From Arachnopeziza araneosa (lineage: Eukaryota; Ascomycota; Leotiomycetes; Helotiales; Arachnopezizaceae), in NCBI GenBank assembly GCA_003988855.1, contig QYAI01000063.1:62001-126000 (forward strand): DNA of 64,000 nucleotides. Direction: 5' to 3'. Position numbers and translations under genes: made by a program. Shown here in pieces: positions 24,687 to 36,847 of this stretch (positions are counted from its first letter, which is position 1; each line of letters starts with the position of its first letter). A model generated the notes under the pieces. The model was not told the origin of the DNA. It worked only from the letters and a program-made list of their open reading frames with translations, and made no database searches.

Positions 24687-24774
24687 AAGGCGGGCCAAAT
24701 TCATGACGGGCGCAGATGGCTTAAAACTGGTGTTCCCTAGGCGTTCTGTGCCCGTCATGAATTTCGCCCACCTC
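24687..24774. repeat. imperfect inverted repeat, ~28-bp arms
   Basis: The left arm (24687-24714) and right arm (24747-24774) are reverse complements with a perfect 15-bp core (AAATTCATGACGGGC against GCCCGTCATGAATTT) and mostly matched flanks. The loop is about 32 bases. It could form a long hairpin. Confidence 0.75.
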
Positions 24775-24908
24775 GTTTGACGACTCTCATGTTACATGAT
24801 GGTGCACAAACCAACAGAGAGGTGAGGCAACAATGACTGCGAGCTTTTTTGCCTTGGGGAAGAATCAGTCATGGGTTTCCCACTGCTGGGTTCTGGGCAA
24901 TATGGAGG

Positions 24909-24924
24909 ACCTACCTAGGTAGGT
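24909..24924. repeat. perfect 16-bp palindrome
   Basis: ACCTACCTAGGTAGGT equals its own reverse complement. It lies in the intergenic stretch about 400 bases past the end of SEC61. Function unknown; it could be a binding site for a dimeric factor. Confidence 0.6.
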
Positions 24925-25304
24925 TAGCACAGCGTGGGAGAAGATAAGGTCCAAACCCTAGCAAAGCGACCTCCGAACAACGCCCTCAGAATTACCTCAG
25001 ATCTCTAATTTTATAAACACGTCACGACATCAACAGTTCAAAACCAAACTTTTCGTTCCCGAGTATGTTAAACTTTACAAGGTGCTCGCTTTTATATAGA
25101 TACACATACACGAGTTCCCAACCACGCAATGCATGCCTTCTTTTCCTTTTTGGTTTGATGAATTCCCACCTGTCCTTGCTTGGTATTACATAAGATCTTC
25201 TTCCCTTTTGTGAGAGATCTTCGAAAACACCTTTACCACCTCTATTATTCCTCCAACCCTATAGCTGGAAGAAAGTAAGAAATGAAGAGAGAGTTGGTGG
25301 CCAA

Positions 25305-26891
25305 CTATCCCATTACCATGCCTTTCATTGAGCTGAGGTCTCCCTCCTTAGCTGCGATTTCAAAGTAACCGTAGATAATGCTGTTTCTGCATTAGCGGTG
25401 ATAACATTTTAAGAAGATCGAGAGACTTACGTGACAGCCAACAAAATACCAGTGCCAGATCCCAAAGCGCCAAGCAAATCGCTAGCAACAGAGAGAGCAC
25501 CAATACAAGCACCACCGAAAGCGGCAGCTGTAGGAATGATACGCTTCAACTCCTTGTACATGCTTTGCTCTCTGTGACCAGCCATGACAAGTCCCTGATC
25601 CTTAAGTTGCTTAGCGACATCTCTTGGGCTAGAGCCAGAAACCTCAATCCAGGTCTTGGAGAAGATGGCGCATGCAACAAGCATATAGGTAAGGTATACA
25701 GCGGTGTGGATAGGATCGAGAAGAGCATCAGTGAAGTTCAGCGGCGGCGACATATAGTAGGCAAGACCAGAAGTAGCAAAAAGTTGGGCAGATCCCTCCT
25801 TGGGCTCCCATACGCCGAATAGTTGAACGAGAAGATTCTCGGAAAAGCGGGAGTAGAGCATCTGCGAAATCAAGAAAACGTTGGAGGACAGAGCGGATTG
25901 CAGCATAATTGGCATGTTGGATGTATAGAACAGGCGGATTGGATAAGAGCCACGAGCACCACGTTGACGGGAAGACTTGACGGGGATTTCGACGCGGAAA
26001 CCTTGGAGGTAGATAACAGCTGCGAAGACAACCAAGGTAGCGAGGAGATTCATGATGTTGGGGAGATTTTGCCTATAGAAAGCCTCTTGGAGAGCGCGCT
26101 GCTTGTTGGGCCATGTGAGGAGAAGGTGGAAAAGCGCAATAACAGCGCCTTCAAATTCTGGTCCACGGCCGGTGTTGATGGTGGTTGGGGAGAATGCCTT
26201 CCATACGATAGACTCGCAGATGTTGGTAGCAATGAAGAGAGAAATACCACTTCCAAGACCGTATCCCTTCTGGAGGAGCTCATCAAGAAGAACGACAATC
26301 ACACCAGCAACAACCAATTGGAGGATGAGGAGGAAGACAACACCAGCGCCAAGATCAGAAGGCTGGCCATAGAGACCAGTGAAGACATAGACAGTAGCCT
26401 GACCCATCGACAAGATGATGGCGAAGAGCTTCTGCGCAGTTTGGTAGAGCTCACGGTCCGATTTCAAATCGAGATTAACATCAATCAAGTGTGTACCAGC
26501 AAGAAGCTGGAAGATCATTCCCGAGGAGATGATGGGTGAAATTCCTAACTCCATCAGTGTACCTCTGTTACTCGCTAACATCATTCTCAACCAGTATAAT
26601 GGATCTGAGGTGTCTGAAGACACGATACCATATAATGGCATTTGGCTCATGACCAAGAATATTAATAGAGTCAGGCCAGTCCACATCAATTTCTGATTGA
26701 ACGGCACCTTCGTCTCTGGCTGCTGCACCTCAGGGAGGAAGGGCGTGAAGGGCTTGATGAGATCGAGGAATCGAACTAGATGCAGCGCAAGAGCGCAATG
26801 TTAGCCATCTTGTTCGCGAGGTAGGCAATTGCTCATCCAGTTGGAACTCCTGAACGATGACGAAGGAAAGGAACAACTCACGGCCACTCAT
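25305..26891 (-). CDS. SEC61: Sec61 translocon alpha subunit
   Basis: Forms the protein-conducting channel of the ER membrane. Exons on the minus strand: 26891-26882, 26775-25431 and 25380-25305, giving 476 aa, the family's usual length. The first coding exon is only 10 nt (ATG AGT GGC C), and splicing restores the conserved start MSGLRFLDLIKPF. About ten membrane segments follow, with signatures ELGISPIISSGMIFQLLAG, GYGLGSGISLFIATNICESI, and RQRGARGSYPIRLFYTSNMPI. The last exon adds IIYGYFEIAAKEGDL...MKGMVMG. Intron 1 is 106 nt and the last is 50 nt. Everything expected is present. Confidence 0.96.
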
Positions 26892-28397
26892 CTTGGCGGT
26901 GTTGTCTGGAATAACCTCACAGACGTGGAAGAATGGAAAAGAGAATTAAAGGAGAGATGATGAAATCACGTCAAACTCTGCGTGTGTTGTCGCAGAATGT
27001 GCGCGTGTTGATGTTATCGAAGGAATTATTTAGAACAGATCGCGAGCTCAAATACTGCCAGCTCGCTAGAAATTGGGTTGGGGGTTCGGCGATATGTGGC
27101 CTCTGACAAGGGGGGAGCCACGTGATCTTGAAATGCACTTTGAGCCCCTTTTCATGGCTTATTCTAGAATCCTTCTAAAATGGATTCAGTTGTAATAACC
27201 CCTTATACGAAAAGGAGGAAAGAAAGCTAGCAAAGGACTTTAATATGATAGGACATGACAATTGATATTACTGTTGTCATTATTTCGCTGAAAGAACCCA
27301 TATTTACCGTCCCCCTGCTCTCCGCCCTGTAGTCCCGCTCCTTTGATTGTCTCCACGGCTTCCGCTCCCTGCTCTTCTGAAGTACTATCTCCACTCTGCG
27401 CTGCTCCAAAATATCGATAACGCTAACTAAAGGTTCCCCCTCTCGCTTCCACAGCTCCTCTCACTCCTTGCTCTGGCTTATTTATATACCAAGAGGTTGT
27501 CCTGTTGCCATTACGATACAATGTCTTTGTTCGGTTCAAACCCCGATGTTTTCCCTCTTTAATGTCCATTTGATCGTCCTTGAAGAGTACACACAATCGA
27601 TTTGATAGTCCGATTAAATGCCAACTAGGTATCGTCTTCTAGCTAATGCTAAATATTTTTTAGCTTTATTATTAAAGGGATCTTTTACCAGATACTTTGT
27701 TTATATAGACTAAATTGATGCCATGTCCAGAGCTGCCAGAAACTGCTCAAAGGAATAATTTAAAAGGTAGAATTATATCTATACCTTATCTGCATTTCTA
27801 TCTAATTTTATACACTATTTATCAACTATCCCTCGTGACGGGAAAATAGTCCGCTATGATTATGCAGACTTGTAACTCTACAAGTCAGTCTCTGCAAATG
27901 TAAAACATATTAAAGACTTTAGGAGAAGATAAAAATGCTCAGTTACACTAGATTTTGAGAATGGAATTGTTAAACAAACATGGATATAGAAATATGCTTT
28001 TAAAGCCAACATTTCCTGTGCTAATGTATACTATGGCTATCATATTCTCTTCTTGGTTTCCTCGTGCTCTATGGAAAGTTTTCTGCTACTTGCTCGTTTC
28101 TTGTCAATCGAACTCTACCACCGCATGGTAAGTTATTCGAGATCATGCTGTACATGAATGTTGCAAGAAAATTTTGACATCTTACCTTACAGAGCAAGCT
28201 GACTGCTGTTTTTCAAATAGCCAGTAGTAATGATTTCGATGCAAAATGCATTTCCGCAGAACCAAGAGAGGAATGATATCTTAAGTTGCTTATGGCAGTC
28301 GGTATTGAGAAAACGAGATTTTTGCTTTGGATCGACAATTGCTGATGCTCTCACGGTCATCGCAGTTTTTTTAGATCTTTGGCGAATTGATAGGCTC
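26892..28397. other. intergenic, locally AT-rich
   Basis: About 1.5 kb between the SEC61 start and the MOD5 stop. The stretch 27600-28060 is AT-rich with no sizeable frame, which might reflect decayed DNA. No tRNA, repeat or conserved peptide was recognised. Confidence 0.45.
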
Positions 28398-29897
28398 TCA
28401 AGGAGTCTCTGATCCTGACGTCTCACCATCTTTCAAGTTCAAGAATTTAGCATGGCCTTGACGCTTGTCCTTTTTCTTGATCTGTCCTCGATGTCGCCGA
28501 CTTTTGACATGTTCTTGCCACTGCAAGTCGGTCACCGCAGTCATATGACAAAGATCACAAGTCCTCCGGAACCATACATCTGGCTTATGCTCTTCTTTCC
28601 CTAGGTACTGCTTAGCCAGAGGTGACAGTTCATGGGGAGATGGTCGTGGCTTTCCTGACAGAAAGTCTGCAGTGATTTCAAAAGCAGGTTGTGAGACTGT
28701 CTCCTCAAAACGTGATACATCACTACTATCAAGGAGATAGAGGTTATCAAGGGCCTTCTTCTCTGCCAGTTCAGGCATAATATTTAGTCGAATCCAGCGG
28801 ACTTGTCTTTTGGCGTATTGCCGTGTAGCAGCTCGAGTCTGCTCGATGGCAAGTTTCAAAATTGTTTCAAGCTTTGTTTTCGAGACTTGCTCAGATTTCA
28901 ACGCTTTCAAGTACGATTCAAATTCTTTCCACCCGATTGACACCCAAATTCCTCTAGTGCAATCGATTTTTTTGCCAGCCTCTGTTTGATTTTGAAGCAA
29001 GTCGTCCAGCGACTTTACTTCATCAAGAAGACCATTTTCCAACATCTTGCTAACTCTTTGGTCCAAACGTCTCTTAAGGATTCCGTCTTCAGCGTGCACC
29101 CAGAAGAGGAGTGTTGATGCCGGATATTCAGACGGTTCTTCTCTGTCTACCTTCAACTCTCCATTTAACGCGACTTGATTGACGGCCACTTTCTGTTCTT
29201 TTTGCTTCGCATAAACATCTGATGCTTTTTTCCCACTCAGAAGATATATCTCCAACGATCTCCTAATCTTCCTTCTGTCATTCGGATGCCACCTTTCCGC
29301 CATTACCGGATCGACCTCTCTCAATCTCTCGAGCATAAGTGCAGTCTCCGCCTCCAAAATCGGAAACTGCTTTTTAATCGTTTCATCACTCAATTCATTC
29401 TCTACCTTGCCCTCGGCATCCTCATCGCCCTCTTCAGTAACTACCAATGAGCCACCAAACAATAAACTTTGCAAATAATAATGCGTCCCACCCACCAAGA
29501 CAGGCAGTTTACCCCGACTTCTAATCTCTTCTATAACCTTAGAAGCCTCCCTCCTCCAGATACCCACCCGCCAAGTATCTTCGTCGAGTCCAATTCGTCC
29601 CAGTAAATGATGCTTCACACCTCTTTGCTCTTCTTCCGTAATTTTATTCGTCACGACTGGCAGACTATGATAGAGTTGCATCGCATCTCCATTAATGATC
29701 TCTCCATTGAATCGCAAAGCGAGTTCCACTGCCAGCTATATGCTTGCTATCAGCTTCACTCCATGCGCTCTCCATCCTTACAAGCTCACCTGCGATTTCC
29801 CTGTCCCAGTCGCGCCAAGCACAATTATTAGGGGATTTCGAGGGGCCTTGGAGACCATGGCGCGGTTTCTGACTGAGGATAGCGCGGTGCGCAGCAT
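28398..29897 (-). CDS. MOD5: tRNA dimethylallyltransferase (isopentenyltransferase)
   Basis: Adds dimethylallyl to A37 of tRNAs that read UNN codons. Exons 29897-29790 and 29735-28398 give 481 aa; the intron (29736-29789, 54 nt) sits right after the P-loop GATGTGKSQ. Family landmarks are NGEIINGDAMQLY, VLVGGTHYYLQSLLF, WHPNDRRKIRRSLEIY and the tRNA-binding QTRAATRQYAKRQVRWIR. The C-terminus has a C2H2 zinc finger (CDLCHMTAVTDLQWQEHVKSRRH) followed by a Lys-rich tail, as in eukaryotic MOD5. Two in-frame ATGs occur, at 29897 and 29858. The upstream one adds 13 residues (MLRTALSSVRNRA), Arg-rich and without acids, like a mitochondrial presequence. Confidence 0.94.
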
Positions 29898-30634
29898 AAA
29901 CGTGGTCGAGTTGCAACAATCGTGCAAGGCTGATGATACGAACAAGATTAAAATTTTAGGACGAGGCTACGATTTCCAGCTACCTGTACGCGAGGCGGCC
30001 GATTCAAGCCACACAGAAGTAAACAAACCCCTCTGGTCCAAATCCAAAAAAAGTGAATAACCTGGGAAACAAATAAAGAGCAACAAGAACTACTACAGGT
30101 GTAGTGGAGAAGAAAGCTCTTTTAAATGTATTTTGCTCTCGAGCTTGGCGTATTTATAAGTTCATGTTTGTCGCTGGGCATTGCTCCAAGCCGTTATTTG
30201 AATGTTTCGAATCGAGTTTGTTGCTCTTAAGATGCGGGCTGGGGACTAATCATTAAGATAGAGGGACTTGGCGATGCGCACAAATGGTTTATTTGAGGTT
30301 GTACATGATACTTACCCAATCCCGGTTAAATTTCGGAGGAGAGTACTTAACTTGAAGAGACATCTAACGGGGTTACATGAAAAGTCAAACCATGAAACGA
30401 AATATTTGAGAGACTTGTTGGAGGCTGAATTCATCCTTAAGTTGACATCAAAATCATATTGGCACAGTTCAGCTGTATCTCACTTCATCTCGAGGAGCAC
30501 CGTTTGGGTAAGGTTGATAAAAAAACCGACTTTTTGTCTACCTCACTGACTTGATGAAAACCAAACGCCACGCTTGTGCTCTTTCACGTAATTTACATCA
30601 TGTTCTCGTCATGGTAATTGTTCAAAAAAATCAT
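29898..30634. other. intergenic
   Basis: Promoter side of MOD5 and 3' side of ORC2. A 93-codon frame at 30268-30549 (+) shows no family motif and no support as a gene. Confidence 0.4.
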
Positions 30635-32509
30635 TCAAGACATGATATCCTCTAAAATGGTTTCGAGTTCCTCCCTTCGAAACGGGACCGAGAGCATTTC
30701 TGTGCCCAACGCATCCTTACGACTTTGTATCATCTGATGATCGTGAAATCTAGAATCAATTAGCTTCGAATTGATTACAGTTGCATTGGGAACTTACTCT
30801 TTGAGTAATGTTCGGAAATTCATCTCATTGCTGCAAATGAATTCCTCAACTGCCTTCTGATACAACACCCGATACTCGACTCCAGGTTCACTCCTTTTAG
30901 GAGCACCCAGCCGATGCTCGTTCTCTTCGTCGTCATCTCTTTCTTCTGTCACATTTTCATCCATTGAGGCTAGCTGTTCCCCGATCAAAACTCTGAATAA
31001 ATTCTTCGCATTCTCAGGCAAGCTCTTCAAGACAAAGCTTACACCTTCCTTGCCTCCAACTCGTCGACCACTACGTCCAAGAAGTTCATTAACCTCATCT
31101 ACAACATCATATTCTGCACCGTAAGGCTGGAAGGTAGTGCAGTCATGAAAGCAAAAGTTGTAAGCAGATCGTAGGGAGCTATCCCAGAGAAGAGGAAAAT
31201 TTGGATGATCCGCTGACGCTACTAGGTGGATCTGGGAATGGGAGCATAATCGTGAAAGGAGTGTCTGGGTTGTTGGTCGACGAAGTGGGAGAGCATCAAT
31301 AGAGTGAATGAGTAGAGTAATGTGCTGAGCATTGTCCTCTTCAAGCAGAGCAAAGACATGCTCCAACATGTCTGTAGGAGCAATTGATTTGATGACTATA
31401 TCAGAGACGGCAGATGCCACAGTTCTGAGGACGTCTCGTACTGTCAATGTATTGACGTACCCATTTACGATAACAATTTTGGCCTTGGTGTGATCTTCTT
31501 GTGATCTGTATACGTGGTCGGCAAATTTAAGTAGGAGGGACCTCTTGGAACCAAAGCCATACAAACAGAGGTTAAAATCTTGGCTCAGCTCGAATTGCCA
31601 CAGATCGAAATGGCCAGAATGTATGTCTTCCAGATTTTGTAGCGCCTTTTCGTGATGATCTTTGAGTTTACGGGAACGACTGAAAAATTCTTCGTGATCA
31701 AGTAGTTTTAATGATGAAAGAGTGTTGTTCGAAGTCTGGGGCTTGCCTCCACGATTTTGGTAGAAGTACTTCTCATGGGCAGGAAGGTCCAGCTGGGGAG
31801 TTGGTGACCTCGCTTTGTTCTTGCTTCCTTTTGGTCTTCCCCTCTTTCTCGAAGGCGTCACTGGTGCGCTACTCGTACCGCCATCTACTTCCATAGCATC
31901 TTCATCATTCTCTAGTTCTTCTGCTTCGATGTCAGAGTTATATATCTGCTCAGCGATTTCTTCCTCATCATCGTCATTATCGCTAGTTTGCCCCAAAATT
32001 GTATTTTCAATCAACTTTCTCGTGCTTTTCCTTCTGGCAGATCGATTGGCATTTCTTTGGATTTTCGGAGTGTCCGTAGCGTCGCCGTCCATGTTCGTCT
32101 TTGAAGGTGTAGAAAATAGTTTTTTATTCAGTATGCCTTTTACAGGAGTATTTGCATTTGACAAACTTCCTTCGGATTTCCTTGGCCTCCCGCGAGGCCG
32201 TTTAGCCGGCGTAATTATTGCAACATCTTCTTCTTTGTCCAGTTTAGAGGTACTTTCATCAGACTTCTCATCCGCTTCGATTTCTACCTCCCTGCTTTCC
32301 ATGGGGGAGTCAACGGAAGCTGAAACACTTTCCTCTGCAGCTTCTCCATGAGAAGATCGTATCTTCATAGCCTGCCCTCTAAATTCATCACGATCATCTT
32401 CCGTTAGTGGACTGGACGTTGTCCTGGACGTACGCGTTTTCTTTTGCGTAGGATCGTCAGTATCACCGTCGACTGCTTCCCCTCCTTCGAGTTGTTTCCT
32501 TCTTTTCAT
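30635..32509 (-). CDS. ORC2: origin recognition complex subunit 2
   Basis: Part of the six-subunit complex that marks replication origins. Exons 32509-30798 and 30749-30635 give 608 aa; the 48-nt intron splits a Glu codon and leads into the conserved end LLKEFHDHQMIQSRKD. The C-terminal half is clearly ORC2: HEKYFYQNR, LWQFELSQDFNLCLYGFGSKRSLL, VNGYVNTLTVRDVL, LLIHSIDALPLR and LVASADHPNFPLLWD. The N-terminal ~220 residues are low-complexity and acidic/basic mixed, with two AT-hook motifs (RPRGRPRKS and KRGRPKGSK), which bind the minor groove of AT-rich DNA. The gene is divergent from CUT12 with 336 bases between starts. Confidence 0.93.
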
Positions 32510-32845
32510 TGTGGAAGAGGCTAGGTGGAAGAATTAGCAGTCAATATAAGATTTCAGCTTGAGGAAACAAACCTGAACAATGCAACTCCAAATTTCAAGC
32601 GCTCTCTTGAAGTTCGCGGAGCCAATAAACTTTAATCCGATATGACGGGTAGACCCACTTTTATTTTCTGGGAAGCAGGGATGTTGGTAGTCGCGAAGCT
32701 GCGTTGTTTACTTTAAACGCCTCGGGAATGACAACCTGAACATATTATTCTCGCCCAAACACGCCGAAGCTCCAACACTAGCTTACTCACACATTTGATG
32801 GCAAGTTCGTGCTGTTGGACAAGCTGAGAGCCGACTAAAACCACG
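32510..32845. promoter_or_regulatory. shared promoter of ORC2 and CUT12
   Basis: 336 bases between divergent starts of a replication gene and a spindle-pole gene, both of which are cell-cycle genes in yeasts. No MCB (ACGCGT) element was seen inside this interval; one occurs at 32432-32437 within the ORC2 coding region. Confidence 0.5.
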
Positions 32846-35211
32846 ATGCTCAACTGGTGGCTTGGAAAGCCTGCGGACGGCCGCCGCGTTCAAGGTACTT
32901 TTAATTCCATCTGCGTAGAATTCAACACTCATAATTCTCAGACGACCCCGAACAAGAACCACCCGAAACTCCTGCACCTGTATTTGCTGCGAGGGCTTTG
33001 AAAAGTGCTATCTTTGGGGCACCGCCTATCGACGAAGATACCACCTACGAATTTGAGGACAGGCCGGAAGCTTCCACATCCAGCAATACGACAAAGCTTC
33101 AGCCAAGAAGTTCATCGCCCGACCGTCGATCAGGTATTCTGTTGACTCCAGGGACCGCTACTTCCAAACGAAAGTCCGTATCATTTGACAACAAGTTGGT
33201 GGATAAGGAGGAAGAGCGCAATGCTGGCGTCAAAGGACAAGGGCTTTCAAAGAACCGGTCAGTGGATGGAGGATCAGGACAATCATCTAATCTATGGCCT
33301 CCGAGCTCATCGGATAACCGGTCGTCGCGTAAAACATCCCTTACAAGACAATTAGAAAGAGCCAGAGACAGGAAAAATAGGCAGCGCAATTCGGGGGAAA
33401 CAAAATTAGCGTTTAGTGTTTCAGCTGAAGGAAGCGATGAAGCGTCAGAACCTCGAACGGATTCCGGAGTAGAAGTCAAATTCGAGAAAAGTAATCAGGA
33501 GCTTATGCAGCAGTTGATAGTAAGGGATCACCAGAATGGCGACGCTACTATGGACTTGAATCAGCCTATTTCACAGTCGGGGAAATTCTGGAAATCAGAA
33601 TACGAGCATTACCACGAGCAGGCAAAACTTGAGATGAAAAAACTCCTCACATACAAGGAGATGGCGAAATCATACGCGAAATTGAAAGATAATCAGGTTA
33701 TCAATTTAGCAGAGAAACTGAAAGAACAGCAAAGGAAGGTGATCACAATGGAAGATAAGATCACAGAATTAACCGCAAGAATCGCCATTCCAAGTGGTGA
33801 AGGAAGTGATGACGATTCGCCAGAGTTGATAAAAGAGCTAGCAAGACAGACTGCTCTAGCTGTTCAATATCGAAGTCAGGTCGAGGAATTTCGGACAGCT
33901 TTGGAAGCAGCCGGCAAAGAATCCGGCCCATTGCGGACACAAGACGATAAACGTTTTGCGTCGCCGCAAACAGAAAAGACCATTATTGAGACTCAAAGAG
34001 AGCTCAGGAAGGCTAGAGAACAAGTGAAGGAAATGAACTCTCTTCGAGAAGAAATAGAAAATTTTCGAAAGGCTCTTTCTGCCTCGGAGGAGAAAGCTTC
34101 GAAGCTCGAAGATGAAAATAAGAAATTGACTCAAGACCTACTTCACGCAGATTTGAGGCTCGAGAAGCAGACGGAGCATAGCGAAAAGACACGCCAATCC
34201 TTTGAAGAACAGCGCCAACGGAAAGATGAAGCCCTACGATTACTTGAAACGGATTACGATAATTTGAAAGAGAGAGCGAAGAACCAGCGTCGTGATTCTG
34301 AACACCTCCTCAAAAAACGACATGATCAAATCGTTGATCTGAAGAAGGAACTGGCGTCTTTCCGGGGATCAGAGTCCAAAGTCAAAGAGCTAGAGCAAGC
34401 TTTGATGAAGAGAAATCGGGAGTACGGCGAAGTAGCTTCACTTGCTGTGAATACCATCACAGACCTCAGAGAACGTCTCGCTAACGCATACGATTCCCGA
34501 GGTGAACCTCTCAGTATACCAAATATGACAAACAAGATGCTCCCTCAACTTACATCAAAATCTTTCTCCGATGATGACCGTCCTCAAACCCGAGATAGTC
34601 TCATTCCTATTCCGTCACAATCTCCATCTCGACCTCTAAAGACCGCTGTCAAACCAACCCGATCTGATACACCATCTTATTCTCCCCGCCCACGCTCGTC
34701 TCACTCTGCCTTGTCAGAGATCGTCAACAGCGCAAGCGTAGATACTGTTCCTCCTGCACGCTCAGGGCCCGTACACCACACCCCGGCGGGAGCACCAAAT
34801 CGGTTTACGAACCAGATTCTTGATCTCGAGCTTGATCTTCCCTCTCCAGAACCGTCCATTACCTACGCTACCAATAAACTTAGTCAGCCATCTCCTAGAC
34901 CATCAAGATTTAATTTTGATATCACGTCCAGTCCACCAAAGCCTGTGATGACCAAAAGTTATACGACTGGAGAATTGGTGGGAAAGAGAAGTAGTAATGA
35001 GTTGAGGAGACAGCTAGGAGGCAGCATCAATATTGGCAGTAGTAGACTTGGGAATCTAGATGGAAGCACAGGAAGAATCAGAAAAGAAGTCCCGCCTGAC
35101 AGAGCGGCCGCTGCGAAAGCCAGATTGGCTGAAAGGATGAGAAGGAGAGCAGAAAATTGTGAGAGGGAAAAGGGAAAGGAGAACATAATCGTTCGCCTAC
35201 CAGCCCAGTAA
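32846..35211 (+). CDS. CUT12: spindle pole body protein, Cut12 family
   Basis: In fission yeast Cut12 anchors Polo-kinase signalling at the spindle pole body. Exons 32846-32894 and 32942-35211 give 772 aa; the 47-nt intron splits an Asp codon. The start is MLNWWLGKPADGRR, and soon after comes the family hallmark ALKSAIFGAPPIDEDTTYEFED. The middle (about residues 220-530) is a long coiled coil rich in Glu, Lys, Arg and Gln. The C-terminal third is Ser/Pro-rich with many SP and TP sites and ends in a basic helix (AAAKARLAERMRRRAE). The fungal-specific family and the length fit; the cellular role is taken from the family. Confidence 0.85.
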
Positions 35212-36444
35212 CACGATTCGCATGAAGCAGAAGTGCATGGAACGAAATCAAACTAAGACGCGGAAACATTTTGTGCAGCAATGCGCGGGTAATACAGGAG
35301 CATTTCTATGGTGTTAGGTTGTTTTTAGGGTCAGATTGGCGCTTCCAGGGGAGTAGATGTTTTTGATATCCATTTCTTGACGGAGTATTGTTTGATGCAT
35401 CATCAGCGTGGAGTTGGTCAGATTGGCGGAGAGCATTCTTCTGGGATGATTCTTCTTCTCGGAAGTTCTCCAGATATTATTGCCTGAGATAGTAATTGAA
35501 CAAGGGCTCTTATACGGTCCTTCTAAGAATCACTTTGCTTGCTTAATTACCTCTCTTGCATATATGCATCTCCCTACAACCATGTCGTAGCCTTATCGTC
35601 TCGAGAAGCTCAGTCATTTGAGTTAATAGTACCATCTTCGTTCTGGTGATTATACATGATGACTTCACAGTCCAGAATATCTTCCTTCTTCAGCTATTGA
35701 ATTTCTGTTTCTTAACTTCTGTACTCTATAACCAACCCGTTCCCTTCCTTCTTACTTGAAATTAACCCCACAAGCTGGGGCACCTTCCACCTCTCTTTCA
35801 CTTGCGGTAGATAGGAGAGGAATTTGAAATGAGAGCAAGATGCTTACCTTTGATGATAGAGGAAGAGCGTAACTGTGCAGTAAAGTAGAGTGATATATAT
35901 GATGTAAGAGGCGTACTGTTCCTGAGGTCAAATATTGGGGTGTGAAGTACCACTCTACGTCATAGATGAGAAGAGGTGGCTCCTGTGGTTGAGAGAGTTA
36001 ATGTAGCATTGGGTTGGAGATAATAGGGAATATGAGTTGGTGGGTTTTGAGTGAGATGTTGAAATAGAGGTGGGACAAGAGATATTATTGAACATGTGAT
36101 CCAAGAATATGAAAAGGAATAAAGGTGCTTGAAGAAAGTGGCCTATGCTTGGTAAAATTTCTGTTGTGCGCCGTGAGGTGTAGTGATTATTTGTTTCATA
36201 GAAGCCGAGACTGGATTGTCAATTGTGAAGACTCTTAGGATTTCACGAAGTTATAGCGTCGAGTTTTAGAATTGCGAGTTGAAGATTTCTTTATGTGAGA
36301 GCTGAGAAACTAGATCAAGCTAAATCACTTTCATTCTCGAAATCAAGTTTTTGAATGTCGATCGTCAACTGTCAACAAAGTAAAGTACCAACCTAAGAGC
36401 AGGAACGAGCCGGCCAAACGGAGACCTTGGAGACCACAGCCACC
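35212..36444. other. intergenic, no recognised gene
   Basis: Start of a 4-kb gene-poor stretch. The only hint of coding is an 84-nt minus-strand segment (35931-35848) with CAG before it and GTAAGC after it that reads as a hydrophobic helix in one frame. I could not build a gene around it. Confidence 0.35.
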
Positions 36445-36847
36445 GCGAAGTGCAACAAAACTTCCATAATCTGGGATTCTAGAGACATTACATTCACTAG
36501 ATCGTGTGTGGCAAAGATAGCCATCGACAAAAGGAAATAGCCCTAACCGAAGAATACCGAGACCGATTGCGAAAATGCAACAAACCATCTTCATGAACCT
36601 CAAAGTCATCCGAGCGGTACCGAGACCGAGTTGCGAAGTGCAACAAAACCTCTCCATCGTCTCAAATCTCGAAACTCGTGAGTCTAGGATGGAGACCTTT
36701 CTGTATGTCTTGACAGGTAGGACCAGACTAAGGAGGAAGTGGGTATCACCGAACAGCACGGGAACAGTTACGAAGTGCAACAGAACTTCATGAGTAGGTC
36801 AAGTAAGTAGAGGGAATACTGAGACCGACGGCGAAGTGCAACAAAAC
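36445..36847. repeat. degenerate tandem repeat with ~62-bp register
   Basis: A 17-bp core, GCGAAGTGCAACAAAAC, occurs at 36445, 36569 (GCGAAAATGCAACAAAC), 36633, 36770 (ACGAAGTGCAACAGAAC) and 36831. Spacings are 124, 64, 137 and 61, so the copies sit at one- or two-unit steps of about 62-68 bases. Several are preceded by ATACCGAGACCG or a variant. No protein frame runs through the array. Confidence 0.8.

Larger units (their letters stand above)
23822..25304. other. intergenic
   Basis: About 1.5 kb upstream of the ABC gene and downstream of SEC61. No gene was recognised; long-looking frames at 24074-24630 have no domain signature. It contains a large inverted repeat at 24687-24774 and a perfect 16-bp palindrome at 24909-24924, both listed separately. 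Confidence 0.5.

Noticed and set aside
32432..32437. ACGCGT as an MCB cell-cycle element for ORC2/CUT12
   Set aside because: It lies inside the ORC2 coding sequence, not in the intergenic promoter, and is a single copy.
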